Positions 43,193 to 55,393 are shown, counted from the first letter of the stretch. The stretch: 64,000 bases of DNA from Gammaproteobacteria bacterium (GCA_023228645.1 JALOAT010000005.1:62001-126000), one strand, 5' to 3'. A program made the numbers and translations. The notes: generated by a model from the letters alone, not told the origin.

Positions 43193-44416
43193 TCAGACTC
43201 TGAGGCCAAGCACCAGGTCCATGACATTGGTGCCGGTGGGTCCTGTGGTGATGAGGTCGCCGCTGGCCTCCAGGAAGGAGCCCGCGTCGGCGTGGGTGAG
43301 GGATTCGGTAAGGCTGAAATTTTCGTCTTCGCCGCGTTGCACGGTATGCCCGTCCACCAGGGCGCCCGCATCCTCGCCGGGCCCATCGCTACCGTCGCTA
43401 CCGGCGGCCAATAGGCTGATGTCGTCGCGTCCGGCGATGGCGCGAGCCGCGAGCAAGGCGAGGTGCTGACAGCGTCCGCCGCGACCCGGTGCCGGCGGCA
43501 GTCGCACCGTGGTCTCGCCGCCCCACACGTGCAGGGCCGGCGCCGAGGCTTCGAGAGTCTGCGTTACGAGCCGCGCGGCGTCCGCCACGTCGCCCGTCAG
43601 CAATGTGTCATGCACCACGACGGGCCAGCCGTGCCGCGCGGCGGCCTGGGCCGCGGCCGTGCGTGCGTCGCGGTTGGACGCGAGCACATGGATCTCGATG
43701 GAGGCAAAACAGGGATCGTCGCCCGTGGGCGGCGGCACGCATTGCGCGCTCAGCGCCATCACCTCGTCAGGGAATGGCGGCAAGGGAGCAGCCATCTCCG
43801 GGTCGGGCACCAACGGACCCGAGCCGATCACGGCCGGGTCATCGCCCGGCACGTCGGAGAGCAACAGACACAGGGTCGGACGGTCGGCGAGTGCCAGGGC
43901 CAACCGTCCCTGCTTGATGCACGAGAAACGCTTGCGCACGCGGTTCATGGCGGCGATGTCGAGGCCGGCGCCCAGCAACCAGGCATTCAGCCGCGCCAAA
44001 TGCTTCAGGGTCATGCCGCTCGGCAACACCTCGGCCAGTGCGGAGGCGCCGCCGGAGATGAGAAACAAGAACGGCTGGTGGGGCGGCGCCGAATGGATGA
44101 ATTCGAGCATGGCGCGACCGGCGGCGAGGCTGGCCGCGTCCGGCAACGGGTGACCCGCCTCGAGGATGGTCGCGCGATCACCCAGCCGCGGATCGCCGTG
44201 TCCGTGCTTGGTGATCACCAGGGCGCGCTCCACGCCGCCCGCATCGAAGGCGCCCAAAGTCATGGCCGCGGCGGCCTTGCCGATGGCGATCACGCGCCGC
44301 GTCGCGGGCGCCCGCGACGTGAGGAAGTCGCGCACCCGCGCCCGCCCGTCCACGGCGGCGAGGGCGGAACGATAGACCTGCAATAGCCCCCGGCGCGCGT
44401 CAATCGCCGTTGTCAT
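43193..44416 (-). CDS. Glycerate 2-kinase (MOFRL/DUF4147 family)
   Basis: Phosphorylates D-glycerate to 2-phosphoglycerate. 407 residues. The DUF4147 N-terminal part has RRVIAIGKAAAAMTLGAFDA, VITKHGHGDP and LFLISGGASALAEVLPSGMT. The C-terminal MOFRL domain has HVWGGETTVRLP, LLAAGSDGSDGPGEDAGALV and a final TNVMDLVLGLRV. ATG 44416 overlaps the carbonic anhydrase gene by 17 bp, suggesting coupling. Alternative labels (hydroxypyruvate reductase, TtuD) are historic names of the same family. Confidence 0.88.
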   Translation of the reverse strand: MTTAIDARRGLLQVYRSALAAVDGRARVRDFLTSRAPATRRVIAIGKAAAAMTLGAFDAGGVERALVITKHGHGDPRLGDRATILEAGHPLPDAASLAAGRAMLEFIHSAPPHQPFLFLISGGASALAEVLPSGMTLKHLARLNAWLLGAGLDIAAMNRVRKRFSCIKQGRLALALADRPTLCLLLSDVPGDDPAVIGSGPLVPDPEMAAPLPPFPDEVMALSAQCVPPPTGDDPCFASIEIHVLASNRDARTAAAQAAARHGWPVVVHDTLLTGDVADAARLVTQTLEASAPALHVWGGETTVRLPPAPGRGGRCQHLALLAARAIAGRDDISLLAAGSDGSDGPGEDAGALVDGHTVQRGEDENFSLTESLTHADAGSFLEASGDLITTGPTGTNVMDLVLGLRV

Positions 44417-45059
44417 TCCAGATCCGGTAGGCATCGGGGATCTGGTCGATGCCGCTGAAGCTCACCTTGAGGTCGCGCAGGCGACCATCCTTGATGCCGT
44501 AGATCCAGCCGTGCACCGCGAGCTTCTGGCCGCGCGCCCAGGCGTTCTGCACGATGGTGGTGTGACACACATTGCCCACCTGTGCGCGCACGTTGAGTTC
44601 GCATAGCCTGTCGGCGCGCTGCTCGTCCGTGGGCAGTAGCGCAATGCGCTCGGCGTACTGGTGATAGATGTCTTTGATGTTGCGCAGCCAGTTGTCGATG
44701 AGGCCGTGGTCCTTCTTCTCCATGGCCGCCTTCACGCCGCCGCAGCCGTAGTGACCACACACGATGATGTGTTTCACCTGCAGCACGTCCACGGCGTACT
44801 GGAGCACGGTGAGGCAGTTGAAATCGGTGTGTACCACCACGTTGGCCACGTTGCGGTGCACGAACACGTCGCCCGGCAACAGGCCCAGCAGCTCATTGGC
44901 GGGCACGCGGCTGTCGGCACAGCCTATCCACAGATACTCGGGCGTCTGCTGCTTGGCGAGGGCCGGAAAAAAATCCGGATTCTCCCGCGTCATCTCCTCG
45001 GCCCAGCGCCGATTCTTGTCCAGCAGATGCTGCAAGGGATGAGAGCACTTTTCACACAT
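44400..45059 (-). CDS. can: Beta-class carbonic anhydrase
   Basis: Zinc enzyme interconverting CO2 and bicarbonate. 219 residues, equal to E. coli Can (about 220). Zinc ligands are in WIGCADSRVPANE (Cys, and Asp/Arg dyad) and CGHYGCGGVKAAM (His, Cys). The start at 45059 (MCEKCSHPLQHLLDKNRRWA) is the family start. A longer in-frame extension encodes repeat-derived PRVPRVPRV and is rejected. Confidence 0.95.
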   Translation of the reverse strand: MCEKCSHPLQHLLDKNRRWAEEMTRENPDFFPALAKQQTPEYLWIGCADSRVPANELLGLLPGDVFVHRNVANVVVHTDFNCLTVLQYAVDVLQVKHIIVCGHYGCGGVKAAMEKKDHGLIDNWLRNIKDIYHQYAERIALLPTDEQRADRLCELNVRAQVGNVCHTTIVQNAWARGQKLAVHGWIYGIKDGRLRDLKVSFSGIDQIPDAYRIWNDNGD

Positions 45060-45087
45060 GCCAGTGGCGCCTGAGAAGAGAAAAGCC

Positions 45088-45187
45088 TGAACACGGGGGA
45101 CACGGGGAACACGGGGCACGGGGGAAACCGATTTTCTTTAGGAGCAATAATTTTCTTTCCCCGTGTTCCCCGTGTCCCCGTGGTTAA
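45088..45187. repeat. Long hairpin repeat, AACCACGGGG family, copy 4
   Basis: Left arm TGAACACGGGGGACACGGGG and right arm CCCCGTGTCCCCGTGGTTAA with AAGAGAAAAGC and TGCTTTTTTGCC flanks. It lies between can and metZ. Confidence 0.85.
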
Positions 45188-45203
45188 TGCTTTTTTGCCT
45201 TTC

Positions 45204-46382
45204 CTAGCCGAATCCCCGGGCGAGGTCGGCTTTGATGTCTTCGATGTCTTCCAGGCCTACGGAGATGCGAATGAGGCCGTCGATGATGCCCGCCTCGGCG
45301 CGTTTCTCCGGCGGCAACCGCCCGTGGGTGGTGGTGGCCGGGTGGGTGATGGTGCTCTTGGCGTCGCCCAGGTTGGCCGTGATGGACAGCAGGCGGGTGG
45401 CATCGATGAGCCGCCACGCAGCCTCGCGGCCGCCGGTCATCTCGAACGACAGCACGCCGCCGAAGCTGCGCTGCTGGCGCGCAGCGAGTGCGTGTTGCGG
45501 GTGCGTGGGCAGGCCCGGGTAATTCACGTGTCCGACGCCGGGCTGTGCCGTGAGCCAACGGGCGAGTTCGAGGGCGTTTTCGCTGTGAGCGCGCATGCGC
45601 AGCCCCAGGGTCTCCAGGCCCTTCAGCATCACCCAGGCGTTGAACGGGCTCAAGGTGGGGCCGGCGGTGCGCAGGAAGCCGAACACCTGCGCCAGCTCCT
45701 GCTCGCGCCCCACCACCGCGCCGCCCAGGGTGCGCCCCTGGCCGTCGATGTACTTGGTGGCGGAGTGCACCACGATATCCGCGCCGAGGGCCAGCGGCCG
45801 CTGCAGCGCCGGCGTGCAGAAGCAGTTGTCCACCACCAGCAGGCAACCGCGCGCGTGCGCCAGGGCCGAAATGGCGGCGATGTCCGCCACTTCCATGCGC
45901 GGGTTCGAGGGTGTTTCGAGGAACAGCAGCTTCGTCTCGGGGCGGATGGCCGCTTCCCAGGCCGCGAGGTCGGTGAGCGGCACGTAGCTGGTCGCGACGC
46001 CGAAGCGCGCCAGGTAGTTGTCGAACAGCGATACGGTGGCGCCGAACAGGCCGCGCGAGGCGACGATGTGGTCACCGGCGCGCAGCAGGGCCATGCAGGT
46101 GGAGAGGATAGCGGCCATGCCCGAGCTGGTGGCTACGCAGCGCTCGCCGCCTTCGAGGGCGGCGAGGCGTTCCTCGAAGGTGCGCACGGTGGGATTGGTG
46201 AACCGGGAATACACATTGCCCGGCTCGCTGCCCGCAAAGCGCGCGGCCGCTTCCGCCGCGCTGCGATAAACGAAGCTGGAGGTGGTGAAAATGGGCTCGC
46301 CGTGCTCGCCCTCCGCGGTGCGGTGCTGCCCCGCGCGCACCGCGCGCGTATCGAACCCGTACTCGTCCCAGTCCTCGATCAT
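45204..46382 (-). CDS. metZ: O-succinylhomoserine sulfhydrylase
   Basis: PLP enzyme of methionine synthesis that makes homocysteine directly from O-succinylhomoserine and sulfide. 392 residues. The Cys/Met-metabolism fold is shown by FTTSSFVYRSAAEAAARFAG, YSRFTNPTVRTFEERLAALE, the PLP-Lys segment VVHSATKYIDGQGRTLGG, and ANLGDAKSTITHPATTTHG. It is MetZ rather than MetB by its place next to purF in the conserved metZ-purF order and by sequence habit. Cystathionine gamma-synthase cannot be fully excluded. Confidence 0.88.
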   Translation of the reverse strand: MIEDWDEYGFDTRAVRAGQHRTAEGEHGEPIFTTSSFVYRSAAEAAARFAGSEPGNVYSRFTNPTVRTFEERLAALEGGERCVATSSGMAAILSTCMALLRAGDHIVASRGLFGATVSLFDNYLARFGVATSYVPLTDLAAWEAAIRPETKLLFLETPSNPRMEVADIAAISALAHARGCLLVVDNCFCTPALQRPLALGADIVVHSATKYIDGQGRTLGGAVVGREQELAQVFGFLRTAGPTLSPFNAWVMLKGLETLGLRMRAHSENALELARWLTAQPGVGHVNYPGLPTHPQHALAARQQRSFGGVLSFEMTGGREAAWRLIDATRLLSITANLGDAKSTITHPATTTHGRLPPEKRAEAGIIDGLIRISVGLEDIEDIKADLARGFG

Positions 46383-46400
46383 CCCGTTCCCCTTGAAAGA

Positions 46401-46600
46401 TCAACCACGGAGGCCACGGAGGCCGCGGAGAAGATCCCCTTCAATGCCATCGGCGGGCACGGCCCCGATATCTGTTATTGCAACCAGCGGTTTGTCACGT
46501 AGGCGCTGCGCGCCAACGTGACCTACGCGTCTCTTCAGGCAGAGGACGTGCGCCACGGGCTTCAGCCAACCGTGTAAGTCCCCGTGCCCCCGTGTGCAAG
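46401..46600. repeat. Diverged hairpin repeat with nested palindrome, copy 5
   Basis: Left arm TCAACCACGGAGGCCACGGA and right arm GTCCCCGTGCCCCCGTGTGC followed by CTTTTCTTTC. The space between holds a GTCACGTAG palindrome (46494-46526). It lies between metZ and purF. Confidence 0.7.
46494..46526. repeat. GTAGGTCACGTTGGCGC palindrome family, copy 7
   Basis: 33-bp form, GTCACGTAGGCGC then GCGCCAACGTGACCTAC, nearly identical to copy 3 at 3574. Confidence 0.75.
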
Positions 46601-46610
46601 CTTTTCTTTC

Positions 46611-48125
<1,515 letters not shown>

Positions 48126-48164
48126 GAATGGATATTCCTCTGCAGGAGCTTTCTGCGTTGCGAA

Positions 48165-48656
48165 TCAGCGATAACGGATATTCGACGCCACTTCCGGCGG
48201 CAGGTAGCCGCGCAGCCAAAGCGCCATATCCTCGAAATAATGCAGCAGGTACGACTGCCGCCACCAGTTGTCCTGGGGCATGGGGGTGAGCCCGCCGAGC
48301 AGCACCAGCACCACCACGATGGCGTAGCCGCGCACGAAACCGAAGCCCACACCAATGACGCGATCGGTGCCGCTCAGGCCGGATTTCTTCACCAGTTCCG
48401 TGGCCAGGTGATTCACCAATGCCGCCACCAGGATGGTGATCAGGAACAGCACGGCAATAGCCACCAGGAGTCGGCCCGTGGGGGAAGCGATGAACGGGCG
48501 CAGCAGGCGCTCGAATTCGTCGGCGAAGGTCAGTGTGACCCACACCGCCACGATCCAACCGGTGAGCGACAGGGCCTCACGGGTAAAGCCGCGCCACAGG
48601 CCGATGACGATCGAGGTTGCGATGACGGCGAGAATGACGTAGTCGACCCAGTTCAT
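48165..48656 (-). CDS. cvpA: CvpA family membrane protein
   Basis: 163 residues with four membrane segments (WVDYVILAVIATSIVIGLWR, LTGWIVAVWVTLTFADEFE, LLVAIAVLFLITILVAALV, GVGFGFVRGYAIVVVLVLLG). CvpA is required for colicin V export and for envelope stress resistance in enterobacteria; its molecular role is unclear. It sits between dedD and purF, as in most gammaproteobacteria. Confidence 0.93.
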   Translation of the reverse strand: MNWVDYVILAVIATSIVIGLWRGFTREALSLTGWIVAVWVTLTFADEFERLLRPFIASPTGRLLVAIAVLFLITILVAALVNHLATELVKKSGLSGTDRVIGVGFGFVRGYAIVVVLVLLGGLTPMPQDNWWRQSYLLHYFEDMALWLRGYLPPEVASNIRYR

Positions 48657-48732
48657 CGCGGGGCGTGGACTTGAATGCGTTCAGGACGGGAGCCGCAGAT
48701 TTTACCAGAGCTCGCGCCGCCGCGCGAAGCGA

Positions 48733-49329
48733 TCACGGGTGACTCATGACCACGGTGTCTACACCCAGCGCCTTGGCGACCTGGAGCTTCAGCGTGTCGG
48801 CGCGCTCTCGCTGCGCCTCGGGACCGACGCGCACGCGATAGGCGAGCTTGCCGCCTTCCACCTTCACCTGCTCGACGAAGGCATCGAAGCCTTTGCTGCG
48901 CGCCTTGTCGCGCAGCGCCATGGCGTTCGCGGCCTGGGCGAAGCTGCCGAGTTGCACCACCCACGCCTGCGGGGCATCCGTCGGCTTGGCCGCAGCGGCT
49001 GCCGGCGTGACCGCGGGCTTGGCCGGCTGCACCGGCGGCGCGGTGGCGAGGGTGGCGACAGATTCGGGCGCCGGCACTGCGGCGGCGGCCTCGTAGGTCC
49101 GGGCCTGCTGCACCGAATCCACCACGCGGGCATCCGCACGGGCGGGTTCCGCGGGCAATTGCAAGGGGATATCGATGGTCTCGAATTCGGCAGCGGGACG
49201 CTCGGGGACGTTGCTGCCGTAGGAGGCCATGCGCTGGTCGTCGCCATCGAGCAGCATGGGGATGAAGATCACGGCCAGGGCCACCAGGACCACGGCCCCC
49301 GTCAGGCGTTTCTTGAGTTGTTCGTTCAC
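48733..49329 (-). CDS. dedD: SPOR-domain protein (DedD-like)
   Basis: 198 residues: an N-terminal membrane anchor (RLTGAVVLVALAVIFIPMLL), a Pro/Ala-rich linker, and a C-terminal SPOR domain (AWVVQLGSFAQAANAMALRD, GKLAYRVRVGPEAQRERADT) that binds denuded glycan strands at the division septum. The place between folC and cvpA matches dedD. Confidence 0.92.
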   Translation of the reverse strand: MNEQLKKRLTGAVVLVALAVIFIPMLLDGDDQRMASYGSNVPERPAAEFETIDIPLQLPAEPARADARVVDSVQQARTYEAAAAVPAPESVATLATAPPVQPAKPAVTPAAAAAKPTDAPQAWVVQLGSFAQAANAMALRDKARSKGFDAFVEQVKVEGGKLAYRVRVGPEAQRERADTLKLQVAKALGVDTVVMSHP

Positions 49330-49397
49330 CGCTCCCTCGCCTCCCAGACAGGTGTGTGCTCCCGGACGCGACCGGACGGCCGTGCCGCGTTGGCGGA

Positions 49398-50657
49398 TTA
49401 TACGGAGCCCGCAAAGGCCTCCGCCACCGTGTGGAAGGAACCGAATACCACCACGCGGTCGCCAGGCACCGCGTCCGCCAGCGCCCGCACCAGGGCTGCG
49501 GACACCCCGGGGAAGGCCTGCACGGCCACAATGCCGGCGTCCTTCAGCACGCCGGCAACCCGCTCGGGCCCGGCGCCCCGGGCCCCATCGAGCCCAGCCA
49601 CGTACCAGGCGTCCACCTGCGCGGCGAGCTGCGCCACCACGCCGGCCGCGTCCTTGTCGGCGAGCATGCCGATGACCAGGCGCGTGCGCCCGGCGCAGTC
49701 ATGGGCTACCAGGTTGCGGGCCAGTTCGGCGGCGGCATGGGGGTTGTGGCCCACATCGAAGATGCGCGTGACCTCGCCCGGCAGCACCTGGAAACGCCCG
49801 GGCAGCTGCACGCTCGACAGGCCGGCGCGCACGTCCTGCTGGTACACCGGCAGGCGGGCGGTGAGTTGTTCCAGCACCATGAGCACGCCGGCTGCGTTCT
49901 GCGGCTGGGACACGCCCCGCAGGGCAGGCAGCGGCAGGCCGTCGCGGCGTTGCAGGCGACCGCGCCACCACCATTGCCCGCCGTCCACGGTGAAGTCGAA
50001 ATCGCGACCGAGGATCAGCAGCTCGGCGCCGATGCGCTCCGCCTCGCTGAACAGCGCGGCGGGCGGGTTGGGATCGCTGCACACCGCCGGTCGGCCGGCG
50101 CGGAAGATGCCGGCCTTTTCCCGGGCGATACGCTCGCGGTCGGGGCCGAGCCATTCGGCGTGGTCCATGTCGATGGGCGTGATCAGCGCCACGTCCGCAT
50201 CGAGCAGGTTCACCGCATCGAGACGCCCGCCCATGCCCACTTCCAGTACGGCCGCATCCAGGCCCGCCCGCTCCAGCAGGTCGAGCGCCGCCAGGGTGCC
50301 GAATTCGAAATAGCTGAGGGAGATGTCACCGCGCGCCTCATCGACGCGCGCGAAGGCCGTGCACAGGGCCTGGTCGGAGACCTCGTTGCCGTCGATGCGG
50401 ATACGCTCGTTGTAGCGCAGCAGATGGGGTGAGGTGTAGGTGCCGACCCGGTAACCGGCGGCACGCAGGATGGCATCGAGCATGGCCACGCTGGAGCCCT
50501 TGCCGTTGGTGCCGGCCACGGTGACGACCGCATGGGACGGCCGCCCCAGCCCCATGCGCCCGAGCACCTCCCCCACCCGCTCCAGACCCAGATCGATGGC
50601 CGTGGGATGCAGGGTCTCCTGCCAGGCCAGCCAGTCAGCGAGGGTTTGATAGCGCAT
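49398..50657 (-). CDS. folC: Dihydrofolate synthase / folylpolyglutamate synthase
   Basis: Adds glutamate to dihydropteroate and folates. 419 residues. The Mur-ligase-type P-loop is VAGTNGKGSSVAML near residue 50. Further blocks are YTSPHLLRYNERIRIDG, FEFGTLAALDLL, LEVGMGGRLDAVN and ITPIDMDHAEWLG; the C-terminal domain has FDVGHNPHAAAEL. It is 68 bp upstream of dedD. Confidence 0.96.
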   Translation of the reverse strand: MRYQTLADWLAWQETLHPTAIDLGLERVGEVLGRMGLGRPSHAVVTVAGTNGKGSSVAMLDAILRAAGYRVGTYTSPHLLRYNERIRIDGNEVSDQALCTAFARVDEARGDISLSYFEFGTLAALDLLERAGLDAAVLEVGMGGRLDAVNLLDADVALITPIDMDHAEWLGPDRERIAREKAGIFRAGRPAVCSDPNPPAALFSEAERIGAELLILGRDFDFTVDGGQWWWRGRLQRRDGLPLPALRGVSQPQNAAGVLMVLEQLTARLPVYQQDVRAGLSSVQLPGRFQVLPGEVTRIFDVGHNPHAAAELARNLVAHDCAGRTRLVIGMLADKDAAGVVAQLAAQVDAWYVAGLDGARGAGPERVAGVLKDAGIVAVQAFPGVSAALVRALADAVPGDRVVVFGSFHTVAEAFAGSV

Positions 50658-50680
50658 GGGTGTGCTGGAAGAAAAAGCCG

Positions 50681-50853
50681 TTGACCACGGGGGACACGGG
50701 GAACACGGGGAAAATCATTCATGGCGCGGTAATTCCGCCCGTAGGAGCGGCCTCAGGCCGCGATTGGTTTGCTCTGCTGCGTTATCGCGGCCTGAGGCCG
50801 CTCCTACACATTCGGTATATCCCCGTGTTCCCCGTGTCCCCCGTGGTTCAATC
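50681..50853. repeat. Long hairpin repeat, AACCACGGGG family, copy 6, enclosing a REP pair
   Basis: Left arm TTGACCACGGGGGACACGGG plus GAACACGGGG; right arm CCCCGTGTTCCCCGTGTCCC plus CCGTGGTTCA. The centre holds the REP-like inverted pair at 50741-50807. A partial duplicate of the right end (CCCGTGGTTCAATC) follows at about 50857-50870. It lies between folC and accD. Confidence 0.8.
50741..50807. repeat. REP-like inverted pair, GGAGCGGCCTCAGGCCGCGA family, copy 2
   Basis: GTAGGAGCGGCCTCAGGCCG and its exact inverse ending CGGCCTGAGGCCGCTCCTAC, separated by about 27 bp. Same unit as 35594-35657. Confidence 0.85.
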
Positions 50854-50878
50854 TTTCCCGTGGTTCAATCCTTTCCCT

Positions 50879-51748
50879 TCACGCCGCCGGCAGCTGCTGC
50901 AGCATGGTGAGCACGCGGGCGAGGCGGTCGCGCATTTCGCGGCGGTCGACGATCATGTCGATGGCGCCGTGTTCGAGCAGGAATTCGCTGCGCTGGAAGC
51001 CTTCGGGCAGGGTCTCACGCACGGTCTGTTCGATGACGCGCGGGCCGGCGAAGCCGACCAGGGCACCGGGCTCGCCGACGTTGACGTCGCCGAGCATGGC
51101 GAGGCTCGCCGATACGCCGCCCATGGTGGGATCGGTGAGCACGGAGATGAACGGGATGCCGCGCTCGGACAGGCGCGCCAGGGCCGCCGAGGTCTTGGCC
51201 ATCTGCATGAGCGAGAACAGGGCCTCCTGCATGCGCGCGCCGCCCGAGGCGGAGAAGCACACCAGCGGGATGTTTTCCTCGATGCACACGTCCACGGCGC
51301 GCACGAAGCGCTCCCCGACCACCGAGCCCATGGAGCCGCCCATGAAGCTGAACTCGAAGGCACAGGCCACCAGTGGCACGCCCTTCACACGGCCCTTCAT
51401 GGCGATGAGCGCATCGCTTTCATTGGTCACTTTTTGCGCCTGTAACAGGCGGTCTTTATAGCGCTTGCTGTCCTTGAACTTGAGCGCATCCACCGGCTGC
51501 ACATTGGCCGCCAGTTCCACGCGCGGCTCGGGGTCGAGAAAGCTGTCCAGGCGCCGGCGTGCGCCGATGCGCATGTGATGGCTGCACTTGGGGCAGACAT
51601 CCAGGTTGCGCTCCAGTTCGGCGCGATAAAGCACGGCGTTGCAGCCGGGGCACTTGGCCCACAGGCCTTCGGGCACGGTCTTCTTGACCGTGCCTTCCGT
51701 GCGTTCGGTGCGGATGTGGGTGGGGACGAGACGTTTCAGCCAACTCAT
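50879..51748 (-). CDS. accD: Acetyl-CoA carboxylase carboxyltransferase subunit beta
   Basis: Transfers the carboxyl group from carboxybiotin to acetyl-CoA in fatty acid synthesis. 289 residues. The N-terminal four-Cys zinc finger (CPGCNAVLYRAELERNLDVC with CPKC) and the crotonase-type core (CFSASGGARMQEALFSLMQM, DPTMGGVSASLAMLGD) are clear. It sits between trpA and folC; the trpF-accD-folC association is classic. Confidence 0.97.
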   Translation of the reverse strand: MSWLKRLVPTHIRTERTEGTVKKTVPEGLWAKCPGCNAVLYRAELERNLDVCPKCSHHMRIGARRRLDSFLDPEPRVELAANVQPVDALKFKDSKRYKDRLLQAQKVTNESDALIAMKGRVKGVPLVACAFEFSFMGGSMGSVVGERFVRAVDVCIEENIPLVCFSASGGARMQEALFSLMQMAKTSAALARLSERGIPFISVLTDPTMGGVSASLAMLGDVNVGEPGALVGFAGPRVIEQTVRETLPEGFQRSEFLLEHGAIDMIVDRREMRDRLARVLTMLQQLPAA

Positions 51749-51784
51749 GGCGAATTCCTCCGGTGCCGCGCTCGCGGCTTCTCG

Positions 51785-52605
51785 TTATTGGTTGTGTGCG
51801 GCCGTCGCGGCATCCATGGCGCGGCGCAATTCATTCAGGAAGGCAGCCGCCGTATCCGGCACCCGCGCGGGTTGCCCGTCCAGTGCGCCGATGCGGCTCA
51901 CCAGGGCGCTGCCGACGATCACCGCGTCGGCCACGGTGGCGAGGCGCGCCGCCGATTCCGCGTCGTGGATGCCGAAGCCCACGCCGATGGGCAGGGCCGT
52001 ATGCTTGCGGACTTCTTGGAGCCGCGCTGCGACGTCGGCGGTGTCCAGGTGCGCCGCGCCGGTGACGCCCTTGATGGACACGTAATAGATGAAGCCACCC
52101 GCCGCCTCGCAGATATTCGTCATGCGATCAGGGGCGGTGGTGGGGGCGATCAAGAAAATGGGGGCGATGTCGCGGCGGCGGAACGCCGTCAGCAGCCCCT
52201 CCCCTTCCTCGGGCGGCAGGTCGACGGTGAGCACGCCGTCCACGCCGGCCTCGGCGGCCGCCGCGGCGAAGGTCTCGTAGCCCATCGCCTCCACCGGGTT
52301 GAGGTAGCCCATGAGCACCACGGGGGTATGCGCATCGTCCTTGCGGAATTCACTGACCATCCGCAGCACATCGCGCAGCGACACGTGATGGCGCAGCGCG
52401 CGTTCGGCAGCGCGCTGGATGACCGGGCCGTCGGCCATGGGGTCGGAAAAGGGCACGCCCAATTCGAGGATGTCGGCGCCGGCCTTCACCATGGCGTGCA
52501 TGAGCGGCACGGCCACGGACGGCTCCGGATCGCCAGCCGTCACGTAGGGGATGAGGGCGGTGCGGCCCTCGGCGCGCAGCTCGGAAAAACGCTTGGCGAT
52601 ACGGC

Positions 52606-52609
<4 letters not shown>
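51785..52609 (-). CDS. trpA: Tryptophan synthase alpha subunit
   Basis: Cleaves indole-3-glycerol phosphate to indole. 274 residues. Motifs are LELGVPFSDPMADGPVIQRA (with the catalytic Glu), LMGYLNPVEAMGYETF and the C-terminal phosphate-binding GVGFGIHDAE plus VIVGSALV. Its start overlaps the trpB stop by 4 bp, so it is coupled to its partner subunit. Confidence 0.97.
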
Positions 52610-53815
<1,206 letters not shown>

Positions 53816-53826
<11 letters not shown>

Positions 53827-54430
53827 TCTCGACTCCTCGCATGAAGGCGGCCATTTTCTCGGCGGACTTGACGCCCTTGGCCGCTTCGACGCCGCTGCTC
53901 ACGTCCACGCCCCAGGGGCGCACGGCGCGGATGGCGTCGGCAATGTTGTCCGGGTCCAGCCCGCCGGCCAGCACCAGCGGCCTGGAAAGCCGCGCGGGCA
54001 GCCGGTCCCAGTCGAAGCGCATGCCGGTGCCGCCGGGGACTCCGGGTTGGTAGGCGTCCACCAGCAGGGCGCGCGCGTCGGCGTACGCCTCTGCCGCGGT
54101 CGCCAAATCACAGCCCGGCCGCATGGCCAATGCCTTCAGATAGGGACGCCGGAACGCACGGCAATACGCAGGTGGTTCGTTGCCGTGGAACTGCAGCAGG
54201 TCCAGCGGCAGGGCGTCGAGCACGGCGTTGACGTGCTCGGGCGGCGCGTCCACGAACAGGCCCACGGTGGTGACGAAGGCCGGCAGCGCGGCCAGGATGG
54301 CCTGCGCTTGCGCCACGTCCACGGCACGCGGACTCTTCGCGTAGAACACCAGGCCGATGGCGTCGGCGCCCAGGGACGCCGCGCGCAGACCATCTTCGGG
54401 CCGGGTGATGCCGCAGATTTTTACGCGCAT
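53816..54430 (-). CDS. trpF: Phosphoribosylanthranilate isomerase
   Basis: Converts N-phosphoribosylanthranilate to the carboxyphenylamino deoxyribulose phosphate in tryptophan synthesis. 204 residues from the family-type start MRVKICGITRPEDG; an in-frame ATG at 54454 would add eight residues. The catalytic Cys is in KICGITR and Asp near VGLFVDAPPEH; phosphate binding is LAGGLDPDNIADAI and VDVSSGVE. It lies 38 bp after truA. Confidence 0.96.
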
Positions 54431-54468
54431 ACGCGCGACGGATTCGCCGTGCATAGAAACCGAGCAGA

Positions 54469-55251
54469 TTACCAGACCAGGGGGGGCGGTGAAAGCTGCG
54501 GCAGTCCGAAGCGTGCCGGATAGCCTACGCCCACGAGATAAAGCCCGTGGGGCGGCGCCGTGACACCGCCCACGGTGCGGTCACGGGCCTCCAGCACCTC
54601 GCGCGCCCATTCGGGCTCGTGCTCGCCGGCGCCGATGGCGGACAGCACGCCGGCGATGTTGCGCACCATGTGGTGCAGAAAGCCGTTGGCCTCCGCGTCC
54701 AGCACGGTGTACGGGCCGTGGCGCTGCACCTCCAGGCGGTACAGCGTGCGCACCGGACTCTTCGCCTGGCACGCAACGGCGCGGTAAGAGGAGAAATCGT
54801 GTTCGCCGACCAGGTGACGTGCGGCCTCGGCCATGCGCCCGGCATCCAGTTCACGGTAGTCCCAGGTGACCCGATGGGCGAGGAAGGTGGGTCGCACCGC
54901 GCGCGAGAAGATCACGTAGCGGTAGGCGCGACGCTCGGCTGAGAAGCGCGCGTGAAAGTCGTCCGCCACGGGACGGGCCCAGAGCACGCACACGTCCTTG
55001 GGCAGGTTGGCATTGATGCCGTACACCCAGGCCCGCTCGCTGCGCTCGGCGGTGGTGTCGAAGTGCACCACCTGTCCGCTGGCATGCACCCCGGCATCGG
55101 TACGGCCGGCGCCGACGATGCTCACCGGCTGGTCGGCAACCGTGGAGACGGCGGATTCCAAGGCGCCTTGCACCGTGCGCACGGAGTGGGCCTGCGCCTG
55201 GTAGCCCCTGAACTTGCTGCCGTCGTATTCGATGCCGAGTGCTATGCGCAT
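54469..55251 (-). CDS. truA: tRNA pseudouridine synthase A (positions 38-40)
   Basis: Isomerises uridines 38-40 in the anticodon arm of tRNAs. 260 residues. It begins MRIALGIEYDGSKFRGYQAQ, with the catalytic Asp in GRTDAGVHASGQVVHF. Other motifs are FHARFSAERRAYRYVIF and GFLHHMVRNIAGVL. Confidence 0.97.
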   Translation of the reverse strand: MRIALGIEYDGSKFRGYQAQAHSVRTVQGALESAVSTVADQPVSIVGAGRTDAGVHASGQVVHFDTTAERSERAWVYGINANLPKDVCVLWARPVADDFHARFSAERRAYRYVIFSRAVRPTFLAHRVTWDYRELDAGRMAEAARHLVGEHDFSSYRAVACQAKSPVRTLYRLEVQRHGPYTVLDAEANGFLHHMVRNIAGVLSAIGAGEHEPEWAREVLEARDRTVGGVTAPPHGLYLVGVGYPARFGLPQLSPPPLVW

Positions 55252-55260
55252 GGACGATTT

Positions 55261-55377
55261 TTAACGCAGAGACACAGAGAACCCGAAAGCTTGGGAAAAA
55301 AGGGAGGGCGCAAAGCACGCTGGAGATTTGTCTCTCCCCGTTCTCTGCGCCCTCTGTGTGCTCTGCGCCTCTGCGTT
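55261..55377. repeat. Long hairpin repeat, AACGCAGAGGCGCAGAG family, copy 1
   Basis: Left arm TTAACGCAGAGACACAGAGA and right arm CTCTGTGTGCTCTGCGCCTC plus TGCGTT, with TTTTCTCTTTG following. It lies between fimV and truA. Confidence 0.85.
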
Positions 55378-55393
55378 CGATTTTCTCTTTGAA

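Noticed and set aside
45060..45119. N-terminal extension of carbonic anhydrase (PRVPRVPRV)
   Set aside because: The extension is translated hairpin repeat; the family start MCEKCSHPLQ fits without it.
34894..46600. The regularly spaced hairpin repeats as a CRISPR-like array
   Set aside because: Repeat units are hairpins hundreds to thousands of bases apart with genes between them; there are no spacers or cas genes.
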